DNA from: Niastella caeni
Lineage (GTDB): Bacteria; Bacteroidota; Bacteroidia; Chitinophagales; Chitinophagaceae
NCBI RefSeq assembly: GCF_004834005.1
Contig: NZ_STFF01000006.1
Location: forward strand, 124,001 to 188,000
Reading direction: 5' to 3'
Length of the DNA: 64,000 nt
The notes beneath the pieces were generated by a model. That model was not told the DNA's origin. It saw nothing but the letters and a program-made list of their open reading frames with translations, and made no database searches. The translations under genes and the position numbers were made by a program. The stretch's first letter is position 1, and each line of letters opens with the position of its first letter. Of this stretch, positions 1-8,176 are shown piece after piece.

Positions 1-1
1 C

Positions 2-142
2 TATCGCTGGTTGATGCTGGCGGTATTGTTTAAAGCCTTCCTGAAGGCTATTAAAGGCGAATTGCAGGGCTGGGGCGTATTGAAACGCACAGGAAGTATG
101 CAAACCACGAATGCGCCACATAACGTTGTAATGAAACAATAG
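2..142 (+). CDS. C-terminal end of a probable family 2 glycosyltransferase (partial)
   Basis: An open frame enters from the left edge and stops with TAG at 140-142, giving 46 residues. The visible part is hydrophobic and then basic, with the pattern FKAFLKAIKGELQGWGVLKR. This type of tail, a last membrane or amphipathic helix followed by a short basic end, resembles the C-terminus of Bacteroidota membrane-associated family 2 glycosyltransferases. The assignment rests on recollection of that tail only; no catalytic region is in the window. The gene could equally be another membrane-associated protein. Confidence 0.45.
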   Translation, partial: YRWLMLAVLFKAFLKAIKGELQGWGVLKRTGSMQTTNAPHNVVMKQ

Positions 143-165
143 TGGAGTCAGTAAAAGTGAATGCT

Positions 166-281
166 GTTACCGTTGCCGGTTACCAGATACCGGGCCAAAA
201 ATTTGGAGAACCCGATCATTTGCAGAGCGATCGAAATTCAAATCCTGGTAACCGGAAACCGGCAACTGGTACCTGGTAACC
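166..281. repeat. heptad-type palindromic tract, AACCGG family
   Basis: The left arm (166-194) carries GTTACC/GTTGCCG words and the right arm (244-281) carries their reverse complements (GGTAACC, GGCAACTGG), so the tract can fold back on itself. Words recur at about 7-bp spacing. It fills the space between the first gene and the DUF1003 gene. Confidence 0.7.
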
Positions 282-304
282 TATTAACTTATCAACTTTT
301 CACT

Positions 305-862
305 ATGCGCGCTATTAAAGCAAAATACATCAACGAACTGCTGGATACGGAAAACGATCACCTGAAGAAAATGAATGAGATCGTTTTGCAATCGATAGAA
401 CAGGAAAAATTACTGCTGCAGAACCTCAGCCAGCCGCAGGATGAAGAATTAACAATGGGCCAGCGCCTGGCCGACCGGGTTGCCCGCTTCGGCGGAAGTT
501 GGAAGTTCATCACCTGGTTTGCAGTACTGCTATGCATCTGGATCTTCATCAACCTGCTGCTGACAGGCAGGCACCGGTTCGATCCCTACCCGTTCATTTT
601 ACTTAACCTGCTCCTCTCGTGCCTGGCAGCCATACAGGCCCCGGTAATTATGATGAGCCAGAACCGGCAGGAAGAAAAAGACCGCAAACGCAATGAGAAC
701 GATTACCAGGTGAACCTGAAAGCGGAGATCGAGATCAGGACCCTGCACCAGAAAATGGACCTGCTGATGCAGGAACAATTTAAAAAGCTGATAGAATCAC
801 AGGCCGAGCAGATCAGGCTGCTGCAGGCGATTGTAAGGGAAGAAAAGAGGAAATCTAACTAG
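305..862 (+). CDS. DUF1003 family membrane protein
   Basis: The 185-residue product has a charged N-terminal helix, two membrane segments at about residues 68-88 and 96-116, and a long charged, probably coiled-coil C-terminus. The loop QAPVIMMSQNRQ followed by EEKDR and a conserved Asp is the signature I associate with DUF1003, a family of unknown function thought to sit in the inner membrane. I chose ATG at 305. The frame is open back to 161, but that extension translates the upstream repeat tract and reads as nonsense. It stands alone as a plus-strand gene; the next gene lies 519 bp downstream. Confidence 0.85.
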   Translation: MRAIKAKYINELLDTENDHLKKMNEIVLQSIEQEKLLLQNLSQPQDEELTMGQRLADRVARFGGSWKFITWFAVLLCIWIFINLLLTGRHRFDPYPFILLNLLLSCLAAIQAPVIMMSQNRQEEKDRKRNENDYQVNLKAEIEIRTLHQKMDLLMQEQFKKLIESQAEQIRLLQAIVREEKRKSN

Positions 863-874
863 CTAATGTAATAA

Positions 875-1078
875 TGGTTACCGGAAAACGCCTGGTACAA
901 GTTGCAGGTTTCAAGGGTAGACTGTTACCTGTGAGGCCGAAACATGAAGCCATGAAACCTGGAACTTGAAACATATTCTTTCAATGAGGAAGTATCATTT
1001 TAACAATTGGCATCCAGCAAACCGGCAACCGATAACCGGCAACCGGTAACAAGCCCTGGAACCTGTAACCGGTAACAA
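875..1078. repeat. heptad-type tract, AACCGG/AACCTGN family
   Basis: The right half (1016-1077) repeats AACCGGN and AACCTGN words in strict 7-bp phase. The left half holds the reverse-complement words GGTTACC and GGTACA together with related GAAACCT/GAACTTG words. The tract follows the DUF1003 stop codon. Confidence 0.7.
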
Positions 1079-1110
1079 CAAAAAACGCCGCCCACCCGGA
1101 GCGACGTTTA
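1079..1110 (-). terminator. hairpin followed by U-run on the minus strand
   Basis: Arms at 1084-1091 and 1101-1108 form an 8-bp stem on the minus strand, including a G:U pair that is a C:A mismatch in a plus-strand transcript. A run of T follows on the minus strand. Both flanking genes are on the plus strand, so the hairpin implies a minus-strand transcript arising somewhere in 1110-1381. Confidence 0.5.
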
Positions 1111-1309
1111 AACCCTAAAGAAACCGACCTGTTTTAGTGCTTTTTATGATGTGTTGTATCTGTAGTTTTAAACCGACGGTAATAATACTTTTTTCATAAG
1201 TGAATTTAAAGGTTGTTTGGAATTGTATTGACGATGTGAAAGTATTTAAATGTGTTACCCGGGAGAAATTTTAAAGCCTGCTTAACCGGTGATTAACAAT
1301 AACCGCTGC

Positions 1310-1340
1310 TTGCCGGTCTGTTGCCATCTTCGTAACTTTC
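1310..1340 (+). promoter_or_regulatory. Bacteroidota-type promoter for the sensor kinase
   Basis: TTG at 1310-1312 is followed after 20 bp by TAACTTTC at 1333-1340, one base off the TAnnTTTG consensus. The kinase start codon lies about 40 bp downstream. Confidence 0.4.
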
Positions 1341-1381
1341 CTTAACAAGTAGTTAACCAGATAATACAAAATGTAAGGATA

Positions 1382-2695
1382 ATGGGTAGCAATTTTGCCT
1401 ATAGGAGTTTATCAGATTTTATGCGATCATCAACACTTAGATGGCTGGTATTAGTAGCCAGTATTTTAATAATACTGATCCTTGCTGTGCAGTTGTTCTG
1501 GCTTAATAAAGTGTATTCATTCGAACAAAAAACATTTAATACAAATGTTGTCAAAAGCATCCGCGGCCTGTATGAAGACCTCGACCTGGTTGATACCCGT
1601 GCCATCCATTTACAGGACCTGATAGAACATCCCAATACCGATAATTTTCTGTTCAGGGTCGATAGCCTGTATTCTGAAGATACCATTGCCTTTTACCTGA
1701 AACACGAACTGAATGATTTTGACGTACTCACCGACGTTCACATTGGTTATTACAATGCCGGAAACCCCAATTTCAAGAATACTGCCTACATCACAGCAGC
1801 AGCTTCGCGGTACAGCCCTGATGCGGTGAACCTGTCTGTGGTGAAACGCAATTACAATTATATCCTGCTTTACTTTCCCCACCGCAAAAAATATATTTTA
1901 CAACAAATGAATTTCTGGTTCATTAGCAGTGCGGCGTTATTTATAGTGCTCATAGGATTGGCGGTGATGCTGTTCTTTTTTTACCGGCAACGGTTCCTGG
2001 CAGAAATACAAAAAGATTTCGTGAACAATTTTACCCACGAATTTAAAACGCCGCTGGCCGTAATGAAGATCTCAGCAGAAGTGCTGCTGAATGATAAGAT
2101 CACAACACAACCCGACCGCTTGCGGAAATATGCCACCATTGTTGAAAACCAAACCCAGCACCTGCAGAACCAGGTTGAACGGTTGCTACAGATTGCCCGG
2201 AGCGACAGACGCGATTTGCCCATTCAGAAAAAACAGGTGCCGGTAAAAGACCTCATTGAACAGGCCGTTGCCAAAATGCAACCACTGATAGATGAGAAAA
2301 ATGCAGAGGTGAGCATTCCAATAGAAGAAGAACAAAATATTGAGGTATCTGCCGACCGTGCCCATCTTGAACTGGCCATTGTGAACCTGTTGGAGAACGC
2401 CCTCAAGTATTCGGCTAAGCCACATATTATTGTCACTACCGGAAACGAGGAGGGTAATATTTACATCTCCGTTAAAGACAACGGTATTGGTATTGAGAAA
2501 AAATACCAGAAGAGCCTGTTCAAGAAATTTTACCGCGTACCCACCGGCGATGTGCACAACGTAAAAGGATTTGGATTAGGGCTGAATTTTGTAAAAAGGA
2601 TTATCGATGCCCATCATGGCACCATTAAAATAAACAGCCTGCCCGGTATAGGAACCGAGTTCAGGCTTATTCTTCCAGCAACTGTAAATAGCTGA
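1382..2695 (+). CDS. membrane sensor histidine kinase (RprX-like)
   Basis: The 437-residue kinase has a membrane segment at about 20-41, a periplasmic sensor of some 135 residues, and a second membrane segment at about 179-200. The H box is NFTHEFKTPLAVMK with the phospho-accepting His219. The catalytic domain shows an N box (NLLENALKYS), a G1 box (DNGIGIE) and a G2 box (GFGLGLNF). There is no HAMP domain. The stop codon lies 2 bp before the response regulator start, so the pair is one operon. The layout and the partner resemble Bacteroides RprX/RprY. The signal sensed is not evident. Confidence 0.93.
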   Translation: MGSNFAYRSLSDFMRSSTLRWLVLVASILIILILAVQLFWLNKVYSFEQKTFNTNVVKSIRGLYEDLDLVDTRAIHLQDLIEHPNTDNFLFRVDSLYSEDTIAFYLKHELNDFDVLTDVHIGYYNAGNPNFKNTAYITAAASRYSPDAVNLSVVKRNYNYILLYFPHRKKYILQQMNFWFISSAALFIVLIGLAVMLFFFYRQRFLAEIQKDFVNNFTHEFKTPLAVMKISAEVLLNDKITTQPDRLRKYATIVENQTQHLQNQVERLLQIARSDRRDLPIQKKQVPVKDLIEQAVAKMQPLIDEKNAEVSIPIEEEQNIEVSADRAHLELAIVNLLENALKYSAKPHIIVTTGNEEGNIYISVKDNGIGIEKKYQKSLFKKFYRVPTGDVHNVKGFGLGLNFVKRIIDAHHGTIKINSLPGIGTEFRLILPATVNS

Positions 2696-2697
2696 CC

Positions 2698-3396
2698 ATG
2701 CTTACAAAAAAAGTAAAAGTATTATTAGCCGAAGACGATCTGTCTTTAGGATATGTAATCAAAGACAACCTGCAGGATGCAGGCTACGAAGTGGTATTAT
2801 GTCCCGATGGACAAACCGCTATTGAAAAATTCGACAAGACGCAATATGATATTTGTCTGCTCGACGTGATGATGCCCAATAAAGACGGGTTCACCGTGGC
2901 AAGAAAGATCCGACAGCAGAGCGATATGATCCCGATACTATTCCTCACGGCCAAATCAATGGAGGAAGATAAAGTAAAAGGCTTCCTTACCGGCGCAGAT
3001 GACTACATTACCAAACCCTTCAGTATGCAGGAACTGTTGCTGCGGATGGACGTATTTGTTCGCAGGACCCGGAAGCTGCATGCCGAAAACATCCAGGAGT
3101 TCACTATTGGCCATCTGAAGTTCTCCTATACCGATCTGAAATTGCATGCGCCTGCAGAAACCTATACGCTCACCCAAAAAGAAGCAGACCTGCTTAAGTT
3201 CCTGTGCGAACATGCCAATCATATTTTAAAGCGGGATGAAGTATTGCTGAACGTGTGGGGAAAGGACGATTATTTCCTGGGCAGAAGTATGGATGTGTTC
3301 ATGACCAAGCTACGCAAATATTTCAAGGCCGATCCCAATATTATGCTAGAAACCATTCATGGGGTTGGGTTTAGGTTCAATGCAGCGGTCAGCTAA
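2698..3396 (+). CDS. OmpR-family response regulator (RprY-like)
   Basis: The 232-residue protein has a receiver domain with acidic residues D13/D14, phosphorylation site D56 (LLDVMMPNKDG), T84 and K106 (ITKPFS), followed by an OmpR-type winged helix (about 140-230, ending in HGVGFRF). The receiver sequence is strongly reminiscent of Bacteroides RprY. It is translated directly after the sensor kinase, with only 2 bp between them, and is presumably its phosphoacceptor and a DNA-binding transcription regulator. Its targets are unknown. Confidence 0.94.
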   Translation: MLTKKVKVLLAEDDLSLGYVIKDNLQDAGYEVVLCPDGQTAIEKFDKTQYDICLLDVMMPNKDGFTVARKIRQQSDMIPILFLTAKSMEEDKVKGFLTGADDYITKPFSMQELLLRMDVFVRRTRKLHAENIQEFTIGHLKFSYTDLKLHAPAETYTLTQKEADLLKFLCEHANHILKRDEVLLNVWGKDDYFLGRSMDVFMTKLRKYFKADPNIMLETIHGVGFRFNAAVS

Positions 3397-3440
3397 ATGG
3401 TTTGTAGTTTGTGGGTTATTGTTAGTGGTTAACCCGCGAT
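3397..3440. repeat. short heptad tract, GTTTGTN family
   Basis: Immediately after the response regulator stop, words GTTTGTA, GTTTGTG, GGTTATT and GTTAGTG follow each other at 7-bp steps. They are the reverse-strand form of the TATAAAC/CACAAAC words seen at 43.4 and 58.4 kb. The rest of the space to 3524 holds no recognisable element apart from a TTAGCATATTAGCT word near 3511. Confidence 0.5.
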
Positions 3441-3524
3441 TCGGAGTGTCAAAATGATTTGCAGGCTGCCGCCCGCATTTCATTAGCACGGCTTGTCCCG
3501 ATGCGTGGGGATTAGCATATTAGC

Positions 3525-3845
3525 TCATTTCGCCTTCGATGCAACTTCTTTATACGCCGTGGTCAAAATATCAACAAACATATCTTTCCGCACTTTCTTC
3601 AGGTCAACGAGCGTCCAGCCCTGTTTACCCCATTTATTATCTACCGGGTAAATGATGGTCTTGTCGAACGCACAAAAAACCGATTGATCAATTTCCGACA
3701 GCTTAACACAAACAATATGACTATCGGTGGCGTGCGTAGCAAAGATCTTTTTCTTCACCCTGAAAGAAGTCTTTTCAAAGTGAGGCTGTTCTTCCGCCCC
3801 GGGAAAGGAAAGCGCCAGTTGTTTGAAAGTTTTAATATCAACCAT
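3525..3845 (-). CDS. MmcQ/YjbR family protein
   Basis: The 106-residue protein matches the small MmcQ/YjbR (DUF419) fold. It begins MVDIKTFKQLALSFPGAEE, continues through HFEKTSFRVKKKIFAT, and has the WGKQGWTLVDL segment near its end. The family has a CyaY-like, possibly DNA-binding fold, but its cellular role is not established. The start codon lies 15 bp beyond the stop codon of the iscA-like gene upstream on the same strand, so the two are probably cotranscribed. Confidence 0.88.
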   Translation of the reverse strand: MVDIKTFKQLALSFPGAEEQPHFEKTSFRVKKKIFATHATDSHIVCVKLSEIDQSVFCAFDKTIIYPVDNKWGKQGWTLVDLKKVRKDMFVDILTTAYKEVASKAK

Positions 3846-3860
3846 GAAACGATCGGTTTC

Positions 3861-4205
3861 CTATACCGCGAACGAAGTGCCGCAGCCACAGGTTTTACTG
3901 GCATTGGGATTAGTAAATGTAAAGCCACGGGCGTTTAAACCATTGGCCCAGTCAATTTGCATCCCTATCAGGTAAATGCCATGTGATTTATTCATGATAA
4001 AGGTCTGCCCTTCGAATTCAAAAACTTCATCATCGGGTTGTTTGTCGTCAAATCCCAGCACATAAGAAAGGCCGGAACAACCACCTCCTTTCACGCCAAC
4101 CCGTAAGAACTTGGCGGAATCAAACTCCGGGGCGCTCATCAGGCGACGGATCTCAGAAAGGGCACCGGCGGTAAAGCTCACAGGAACGGTCGTTGTCATT
4201 TCCAT
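3861..4205 (-). CDS. A-type iron-sulfur carrier protein (IscA/SufA/ErpA family)
   Basis: This 114-residue HesB-like protein carries the three family cysteines, C43 in GGGCSGLSY and C106/C108 in the terminal CGCG motif. These bind iron or a transient [2Fe-2S]/[4Fe-4S] cluster for delivery to apo-proteins in the cytoplasm. The start at 4205 gives the usual family length. It is followed closely by the YjbR-type gene. No other isc or suf gene is nearby, so I do not choose among IscA, SufA and ErpA. Confidence 0.92.
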   Translation of the reverse strand: MEMTTTVPVSFTAGALSEIRRLMSAPEFDSAKFLRVGVKGGGCSGLSYVLGFDDKQPDDEVFEFEGQTFIMNKSHGIYLIGMQIDWANGLNARGFTFTNPNASKTCGCGTSFAV

Positions 4206-4240
4206 ACTTGAATCATTTATATTGCAAAATTACGATAAAA

Positions 4241-4427
4241 CGGGTTACCGGATGCCAGTTACCGGTTACCTATTGCCAGTTGGTGTAAACAGGCATCTGC
4301 AATCCGTTCGTTCCTATCGCAGAATGCTGAAATGGCTGCTGGGCTCTCGAATTTCAAGGCCCTGAAACCTGCCTGCCTGCCGGCAGGTTTGTAACCTGAA
4401 ACAGTCTCCTGGAACCTGTAACCTGTA
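4241..4427. repeat. heptad-type tract with a perfect 9-bp palindrome
   Basis: GGTTACC, AGTTACC and ATTGCCA words run at 7-bp steps at 4241-4285. The opposite strand words (AACCTGN, GGAACCTG) occur at 4391-4427. In the middle, arms 4365-4373 (AAACCTGCC) and 4382-4390 pair perfectly around an 8-base loop. The tract lies between the divergent iscA-like and 4539 genes. Confidence 0.7.
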
Positions 4428-4482
4428 AAAGCTCATTACCTATCCGTTTAAGCAACTTATTATTAAGAACTTAAAACTTTAA

Positions 4483-4506
4483 CTCCCCTTTAGGGGCTGG
4501 GGGTAA
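4483..4506 (+). repeat. CTTTAGGGG..TGGGGGTAAA intergenic element, copy 1
   Basis: CTCCCC is followed by TTTAGGGG and then TGGGGGTAAA. Two more copies lie at 14545-14573 (same strand) and 29777-29807 (inverted). The short CCCC/GGGG arms can form a hairpin. Confidence 0.6.
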
Positions 4507-4511
4507 AACTG

Positions 4512-4519
4512 TATTTTTG
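4512..4519 (+). promoter_or_regulatory. -7 promoter element TATTTTTG
   Basis: This is a perfect TAnnTTTG box 20 bp before the ATG at 4539. No clear -33 TTTG box is seen at the expected distance, which is common in this group. Confidence 0.45.
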
Positions 4520-4538
4520 CTCACCTAAAACCAAATGA

Positions 4539-5075
4539 ATGCGATTAACTACCACCCAATTGGTAATTTCACTGCTGATTGCCTTAACTCTCGGCGGCTT
4601 CCTGGCCTATGCACTTTGGAAGCAGCGTAAAGAAGCAAAGCAATTGCTTGACGAACATGAAAAGAAAGTAAAAGCTGCTGGCCCCGCCGCTACCCAACCC
4701 CTGCAGCTACAGGCCTATGAACGTTTAATGTTATTGGTAGACAGGATTGCTTTGCCCAACCTCATTAGCCGCACCAACCAGACCGGACTGAGCGCCAAGG
4801 AAATGCAAGCTCTGTTAACCATGCAGGTACGTCAGGAATTTGAATACAATGTTACCCAGCAGATCTATGTATCGCAGGAATCATGGGAAGCAGTACGTAA
4901 CCTGAAAGATCAAAATATACTCATCATTAATCAGATCGCTTCTTTTTTACCAGCCGAAGCCACTGGCCAGGACCTCAGCCGCAGCATTTTGGAAATGCTG
5001 ATGCAATCGCCCAAGGCGTCGCTGCACAATGTTGTTGCCGATGTACTGAGCTATGAAGCGAAGAAACTGATGTAA
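4539..5075 (+). CDS. uncharacterised single-span membrane protein
   Basis: The 178-residue product has one N-terminal membrane segment (about 7-27, VISLLIALTLGGFLAYALW). A lysine/glutamate-rich linker and a helical cytoplasmic domain follow, with the segments YERLMLLVDRIALPNLISR and MQVRQEFEYNVTQQIYVS. The type appears widespread in Bacteroidota as a hypothetical protein. It stands directly before methylmalonyl-CoA mutase, although a repeat tract of about 110 bp separates them, so cotranscription is possible but not shown. I do not recognise a function. Confidence 0.8.
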   Translation: MRLTTTQLVISLLIALTLGGFLAYALWKQRKEAKQLLDEHEKKVKAAGPAATQPLQLQAYERLMLLVDRIALPNLISRTNQTGLSAKEMQALLTMQVRQEFEYNVTQQIYVSQESWEAVRNLKDQNILIINQIASFLPAEATGQDLSRSILEMLMQSPKASLHNVVADVLSYEAKKLM

Positions 5076-5180
5076 GAGGTAGGAGGTAAGAAGTAAGAAG
5101 GTTACCAATTTTGTACATTACTTCTGATCTCAAACCTCAGGACTTGTATTTCGTACATCGTACTTCATACTTCCTACTTC
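5076..5180. repeat. heptad-type palindromic tract, GAAGTAA/TACTTCN family
   Basis: The left arm (5077-5101) carries GAGGTAG, GAGGTAA and GAAGTAA heptads. The right arm (5153-5180) carries CGTACTT, CATACTT and CCTACTT, the reverse-complement words. The tract fills the space between the 4539 gene and the mutase. Confidence 0.7.
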
Positions 5181-5192
5181 TAAAAAACAGTC

Positions 5193-6755
5193 ATGCCAGA
5201 TAAAAAAATATATACCGATAGCGCCATTGAAATAAAAGGGGTGTACACCGCAGCCGATGTGCCGCCCATTGATCAGCCAGAAATGCCCGGACAGTTCCCG
5301 TTTACGCGCGGTGTGCAGGAAGATATGTACCGCGGTAAACTATGGACCATGCGGCAGTATGCCGGGTTTAGTACAGCGGAAGAAAGCAATAAACGGTATC
5401 ACTATCTATTATCGCAGGGCGTAATGGGTTTGAGCGTGGCGTTTGACCTGCCCACCCAGATCGGGTACGACAGCGATCACCCCCTCGCCGAAGGCGAAGT
5501 AGGGAAAGTGGGGGTTGCCATCGACAGCATTGAAGACATGCAAACCCTTTTTAAGGGCATCCGGCTCGAAGATGTTTCTACCTCCATGACCATCAATGCC
5601 ACCGGTTACATTTTGCTCTCGCTATATGTAGCGCTGGCCAAACAACAGGGAGCAGACCTGAAAAAGATCTCCGGTACCATTCAAAATGATATTTTAAAAG
5701 AATACGCTGCCCGGGGTACGTATATCTATCCGCCTAAGCCTTCCATGCGCATCATTACTGATATTTTCGAATGGTGCAGCAAGGAATTACCGAAATGGAA
5801 CACCATTTCCATTTCGGGTTATCATATTCGCGAGGCAGGCAGTACAGCCGTTCAGGAAATAGCTTTCACTTTAAGCAATGGGAAAGCTTATGTAAAGGCC
5901 GCGCTCGAAAAAGGACTCGACATCAATGTATTTGGCCGGCGGTTGTCGTTCTTCTTTAATTCGCACAATAACCTGTTTGAAGAGATCGCCAAATTCAGGG
6001 CTGCCCGTCGCATGTGGGCCAATATGATGAAAGAACTGGGCGCCACCGATCCCAAAGCGATGATGCTTCGGTTTCATACTCAAACCGGCGGTAGCACCTT
6101 AACGGCACAACAACCACAAAATAACATTGCCCGGGTTACGGTGCAAACACTGGCAGCGGTGTTGGGCGGAACACAATCGTTACATACCAACGGCTTCGAT
6201 GAAGCGTTGAGCCTGCCTACCGAAGAAGCGGCCCGCATTGCTTTGCGTACACAGCAAATTGTAGCTTTTGAAAGCGGTGCTGCCGATACCGTTGACCCCT
6301 TGGCCGGTTCTTATTATGTAGAAGCGCTGACCACCGAAATAGAACAGAAAGCCTACGAGTTGATCGCCACTATCGATGCTATGGGCGGCAGCGTATCGGC
6401 TATTGAAGAAGGATTTATTCAGGATGCCATTGCCCGCAGTTCGTACGAGTATCAACGAAAGATTGAGAATGGCGAGAAAATAATTGTAGGCGTTAACAAA
6501 TTCCAATCAACAGATAAAGATACCACCCCGGTATTTAAGATAGATGATTCCATTCGCCAGGTACAAAGCCAGCAACTGGCTGCCCTGCGCAATAACCGCG
6601 ACCCGGCCAAATGCGACCAGGTTTTACAGGGATTGTCTGATAAAGCCGCCTCCGGTGAAAACATTATGCCCACCGTTATTGAAGCGGTTGAACAAAAATG
6701 CACGCTCGGCGAAATTGCCGATACGTTGAGGGAAGTGTTTGGGGAATACAGATAG
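5193..6755 (+). CDS. methylmalonyl-CoA mutase, large (catalytic) subunit only
   Basis: The 520-residue protein is the TIM-barrel catalytic half of a B12-dependent acyl-CoA mutase, which interconverts methylmalonyl-CoA and succinyl-CoA. Substrate residues known from the Propionibacterium enzyme are present. Y56 lies in RQYAGFS, R186 in PSMRII and H211 in SGYHIREAG; the Tyr/Arg pair is typical of methylmalonyl- rather than isobutyryl-CoA mutase. No C-terminal cobalamin-binding domain (DxHxxG) is encoded, so a separate B12-binding subunit must exist elsewhere. The ATG at 5193 gives a standard N-terminus. The next gene is on the opposite strand. Confidence 0.92.
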   Translation: MPDKKIYTDSAIEIKGVYTAADVPPIDQPEMPGQFPFTRGVQEDMYRGKLWTMRQYAGFSTAEESNKRYHYLLSQGVMGLSVAFDLPTQIGYDSDHPLAEGEVGKVGVAIDSIEDMQTLFKGIRLEDVSTSMTINATGYILLSLYVALAKQQGADLKKISGTIQNDILKEYAARGTYIYPPKPSMRIITDIFEWCSKELPKWNTISISGYHIREAGSTAVQEIAFTLSNGKAYVKAALEKGLDINVFGRRLSFFFNSHNNLFEEIAKFRAARRMWANMMKELGATDPKAMMLRFHTQTGGSTLTAQQPQNNIARVTVQTLAAVLGGTQSLHTNGFDEALSLPTEEAARIALRTQQIVAFESGAADTVDPLAGSYYVEALTTEIEQKAYELIATIDAMGGSVSAIEEGFIQDAIARSSYEYQRKIENGEKIIVGVNKFQSTDKDTTPVFKIDDSIRQVQSQQLAALRNNRDPAKCDQVLQGLSDKAASGENIMPTVIEAVEQKCTLGEIADTLREVFGEYR

Positions 6756-6780
6756 TCAACGTGCTAATGCCTGGCCGTGG

Positions 6781-6811
6781 CTTGCAACTTGAAGCGTGTA
6801 GCTTGCAGCGG
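6781..6811. repeat. heptad tract, CTTGAAGCGTG word, copy 1
   Basis: A run of TTGCAAC, TTGAAGC, GTGTAGC and TTGCAGC words in 7-bp steps lies between the convergent mutase and T9SS-type genes. Almost the same run recurs at 29841-29871. Confidence 0.6.
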
Positions 6812-6821
6812 TTTTCTCGTT

Positions 6822-7997
6822 TCACCAAACAAATTGCTTACTGCTCAACAAACTGTTACCAGTCAACCGCACAACATACGTACCATGTGACACTGCATTT
6901 AATGGTAACGCAACCGTATGCACGCCGGTTTCCAGATCAAGGGTTCGTTTTTGCAGTACCGCGCCATTCATTGATAGAACAGAAACACTATAACTACCCT
7001 TTTCAGGGACCTGCAATGACGTTAACAACGATTGCCCCTCGATGCTGGCATAATGGATCAACCCTTGCTTTATGGCTTTGTTATTAACCTTTACCAGCCA
7101 TGAAAAATAAGTCCAGCCGGTTGGTTCGTTTACTTTAATACGATAAAAAACCACCTGTGCATCACCAGGCGACTGGTTATCTTCATAACTGTATGAACCG
7201 GCTGCTTTGCTTGCTCTTTCAGTAAACCGGTTGATCGTTGTAAAATCGGTTCCGTTCACCGAACGCTCTACATTAAACACACTGCCTTCATGCACATTAT
7301 TTACCTGCCATTTCACTGCGATATTTTTATCATTACCCCGCAATGCCTGTATGCCTGTTAATGTAAGTGGCAAAACCTGACTGGCCCCCTGAATGCTGAT
7401 ATTATCCAGCACCAACCGGTTAAGGCCACCACCGCCTGATATATTGACATTGTATCCATATAAACGAAAAGTGACAGTGGTATAAACATTTAAAAAACCG
7501 CTCCCCAATGTAACTGTATAATTGCTGGCACTGCTCGTTAAACTGTTGATGGAAAGATCTGCAGCATAACCATCAATGCTTGAGCGGAGGCTCCAGGAAG
7601 TTGGTCCCGAACCAGATGCACCTGTGGTACTGCGCCGGATGCGCACTATAACACTGGAAAGATCTAACTGATAACCGGCATTCGGACTAATGCTGAACTC
7701 TAAATATGAACTGGTATTAATGGCGCCGGAGGGCCAGCCGTTCTCGCCATAATATTCAACGCTGCCATGAAAAACCTTTGTGGGAATGGCTCCACTGAAA
7801 TCGGCATTAGAAACGGTGTTATATGTACCGCCGGTTCCTGTTAAAGTATTATTGAAAGTCCAGTTACCTATTGTTTGTGAAAAACAGGAGAGGGCTAAGA
7901 ATGTAAGCAGTATTAAACCGCATACCTGTTTATTGATGGCTATACACCATAACGGTCTTTTGCCAATTATGGTAGTTTTTAATATAGGGACGGGCAT
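6822..7997 (-). CDS. secreted protein with C-terminal T9SS-type sorting domain
   Basis: The 391-residue protein has a basic then hydrophobic signal region ending near LALSCFSQ (about residue 41). A beta-sandwich-like region of about 43-210 follows, rich in Ser, Thr and Gly and containing RLVLDNISIQG. A segment typical of Bacteroidota exported proteins comes next (WQVNNVHEGSVFNVERSVNG, about 230-300). The last 80 residues (GQSLLTSLQVPEKGSYSV to KQFVW) look like a Por secretion (type A) sorting domain with the MNGAVLQ and GTYVVRLT strands. It is probably exported by the type 9 system and anchored or released outside. The substrate or ligand is unknown. Confidence 0.8.
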   Translation of the reverse strand: MPVPILKTTIIGKRPLWCIAINKQVCGLILLTFLALSCFSQTIGNWTFNNTLTGTGGTYNTVSNADFSGAIPTKVFHGSVEYYGENGWPSGAINTSSYLEFSISPNAGYQLDLSSVIVRIRRSTTGASGSGPTSWSLRSSIDGYAADLSINSLTSSASNYTVTLGSGFLNVYTTVTFRLYGYNVNISGGGGLNRLVLDNISIQGASQVLPLTLTGIQALRGNDKNIAVKWQVNNVHEGSVFNVERSVNGTDFTTINRFTERASKAAGSYSYEDNQSPGDAQVVFYRIKVNEPTGWTYFSWLVKVNNKAIKQGLIHYASIEGQSLLTSLQVPEKGSYSVSVLSMNGAVLQKRTLDLETGVHTVALPLNAVSHGTYVVRLTGNSLLSSKQFVW

Positions 7998-8176
7998 CTC
8001 TGGACGGTTTTCGGGATTAAAACACTTAATAAACGATAAATATATTTGCTTATTACATATCTGGACATCAACCCATTATAAACAAGATAAGTGCTATATA
8101 AAGTAGATTAAAAATCATATGTTTAGTCTCAATCGCAACTCATAATTTTTTTCTACATTCAGGAAAATAATCCAGC

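Noticed and set aside
161..304. Upstream extension of the DUF1003 reading frame by 48 codons
   Set aside because: The extension translates a repeat tract and has no family likeness; ATG 305 gives a normal N-terminus.
6698..7087. 129-codon plus-strand frame
   Set aside because: It overlaps the end of the mutase and the T9SS-type gene in other frames and crosses a repeat tract; no coding likeness.
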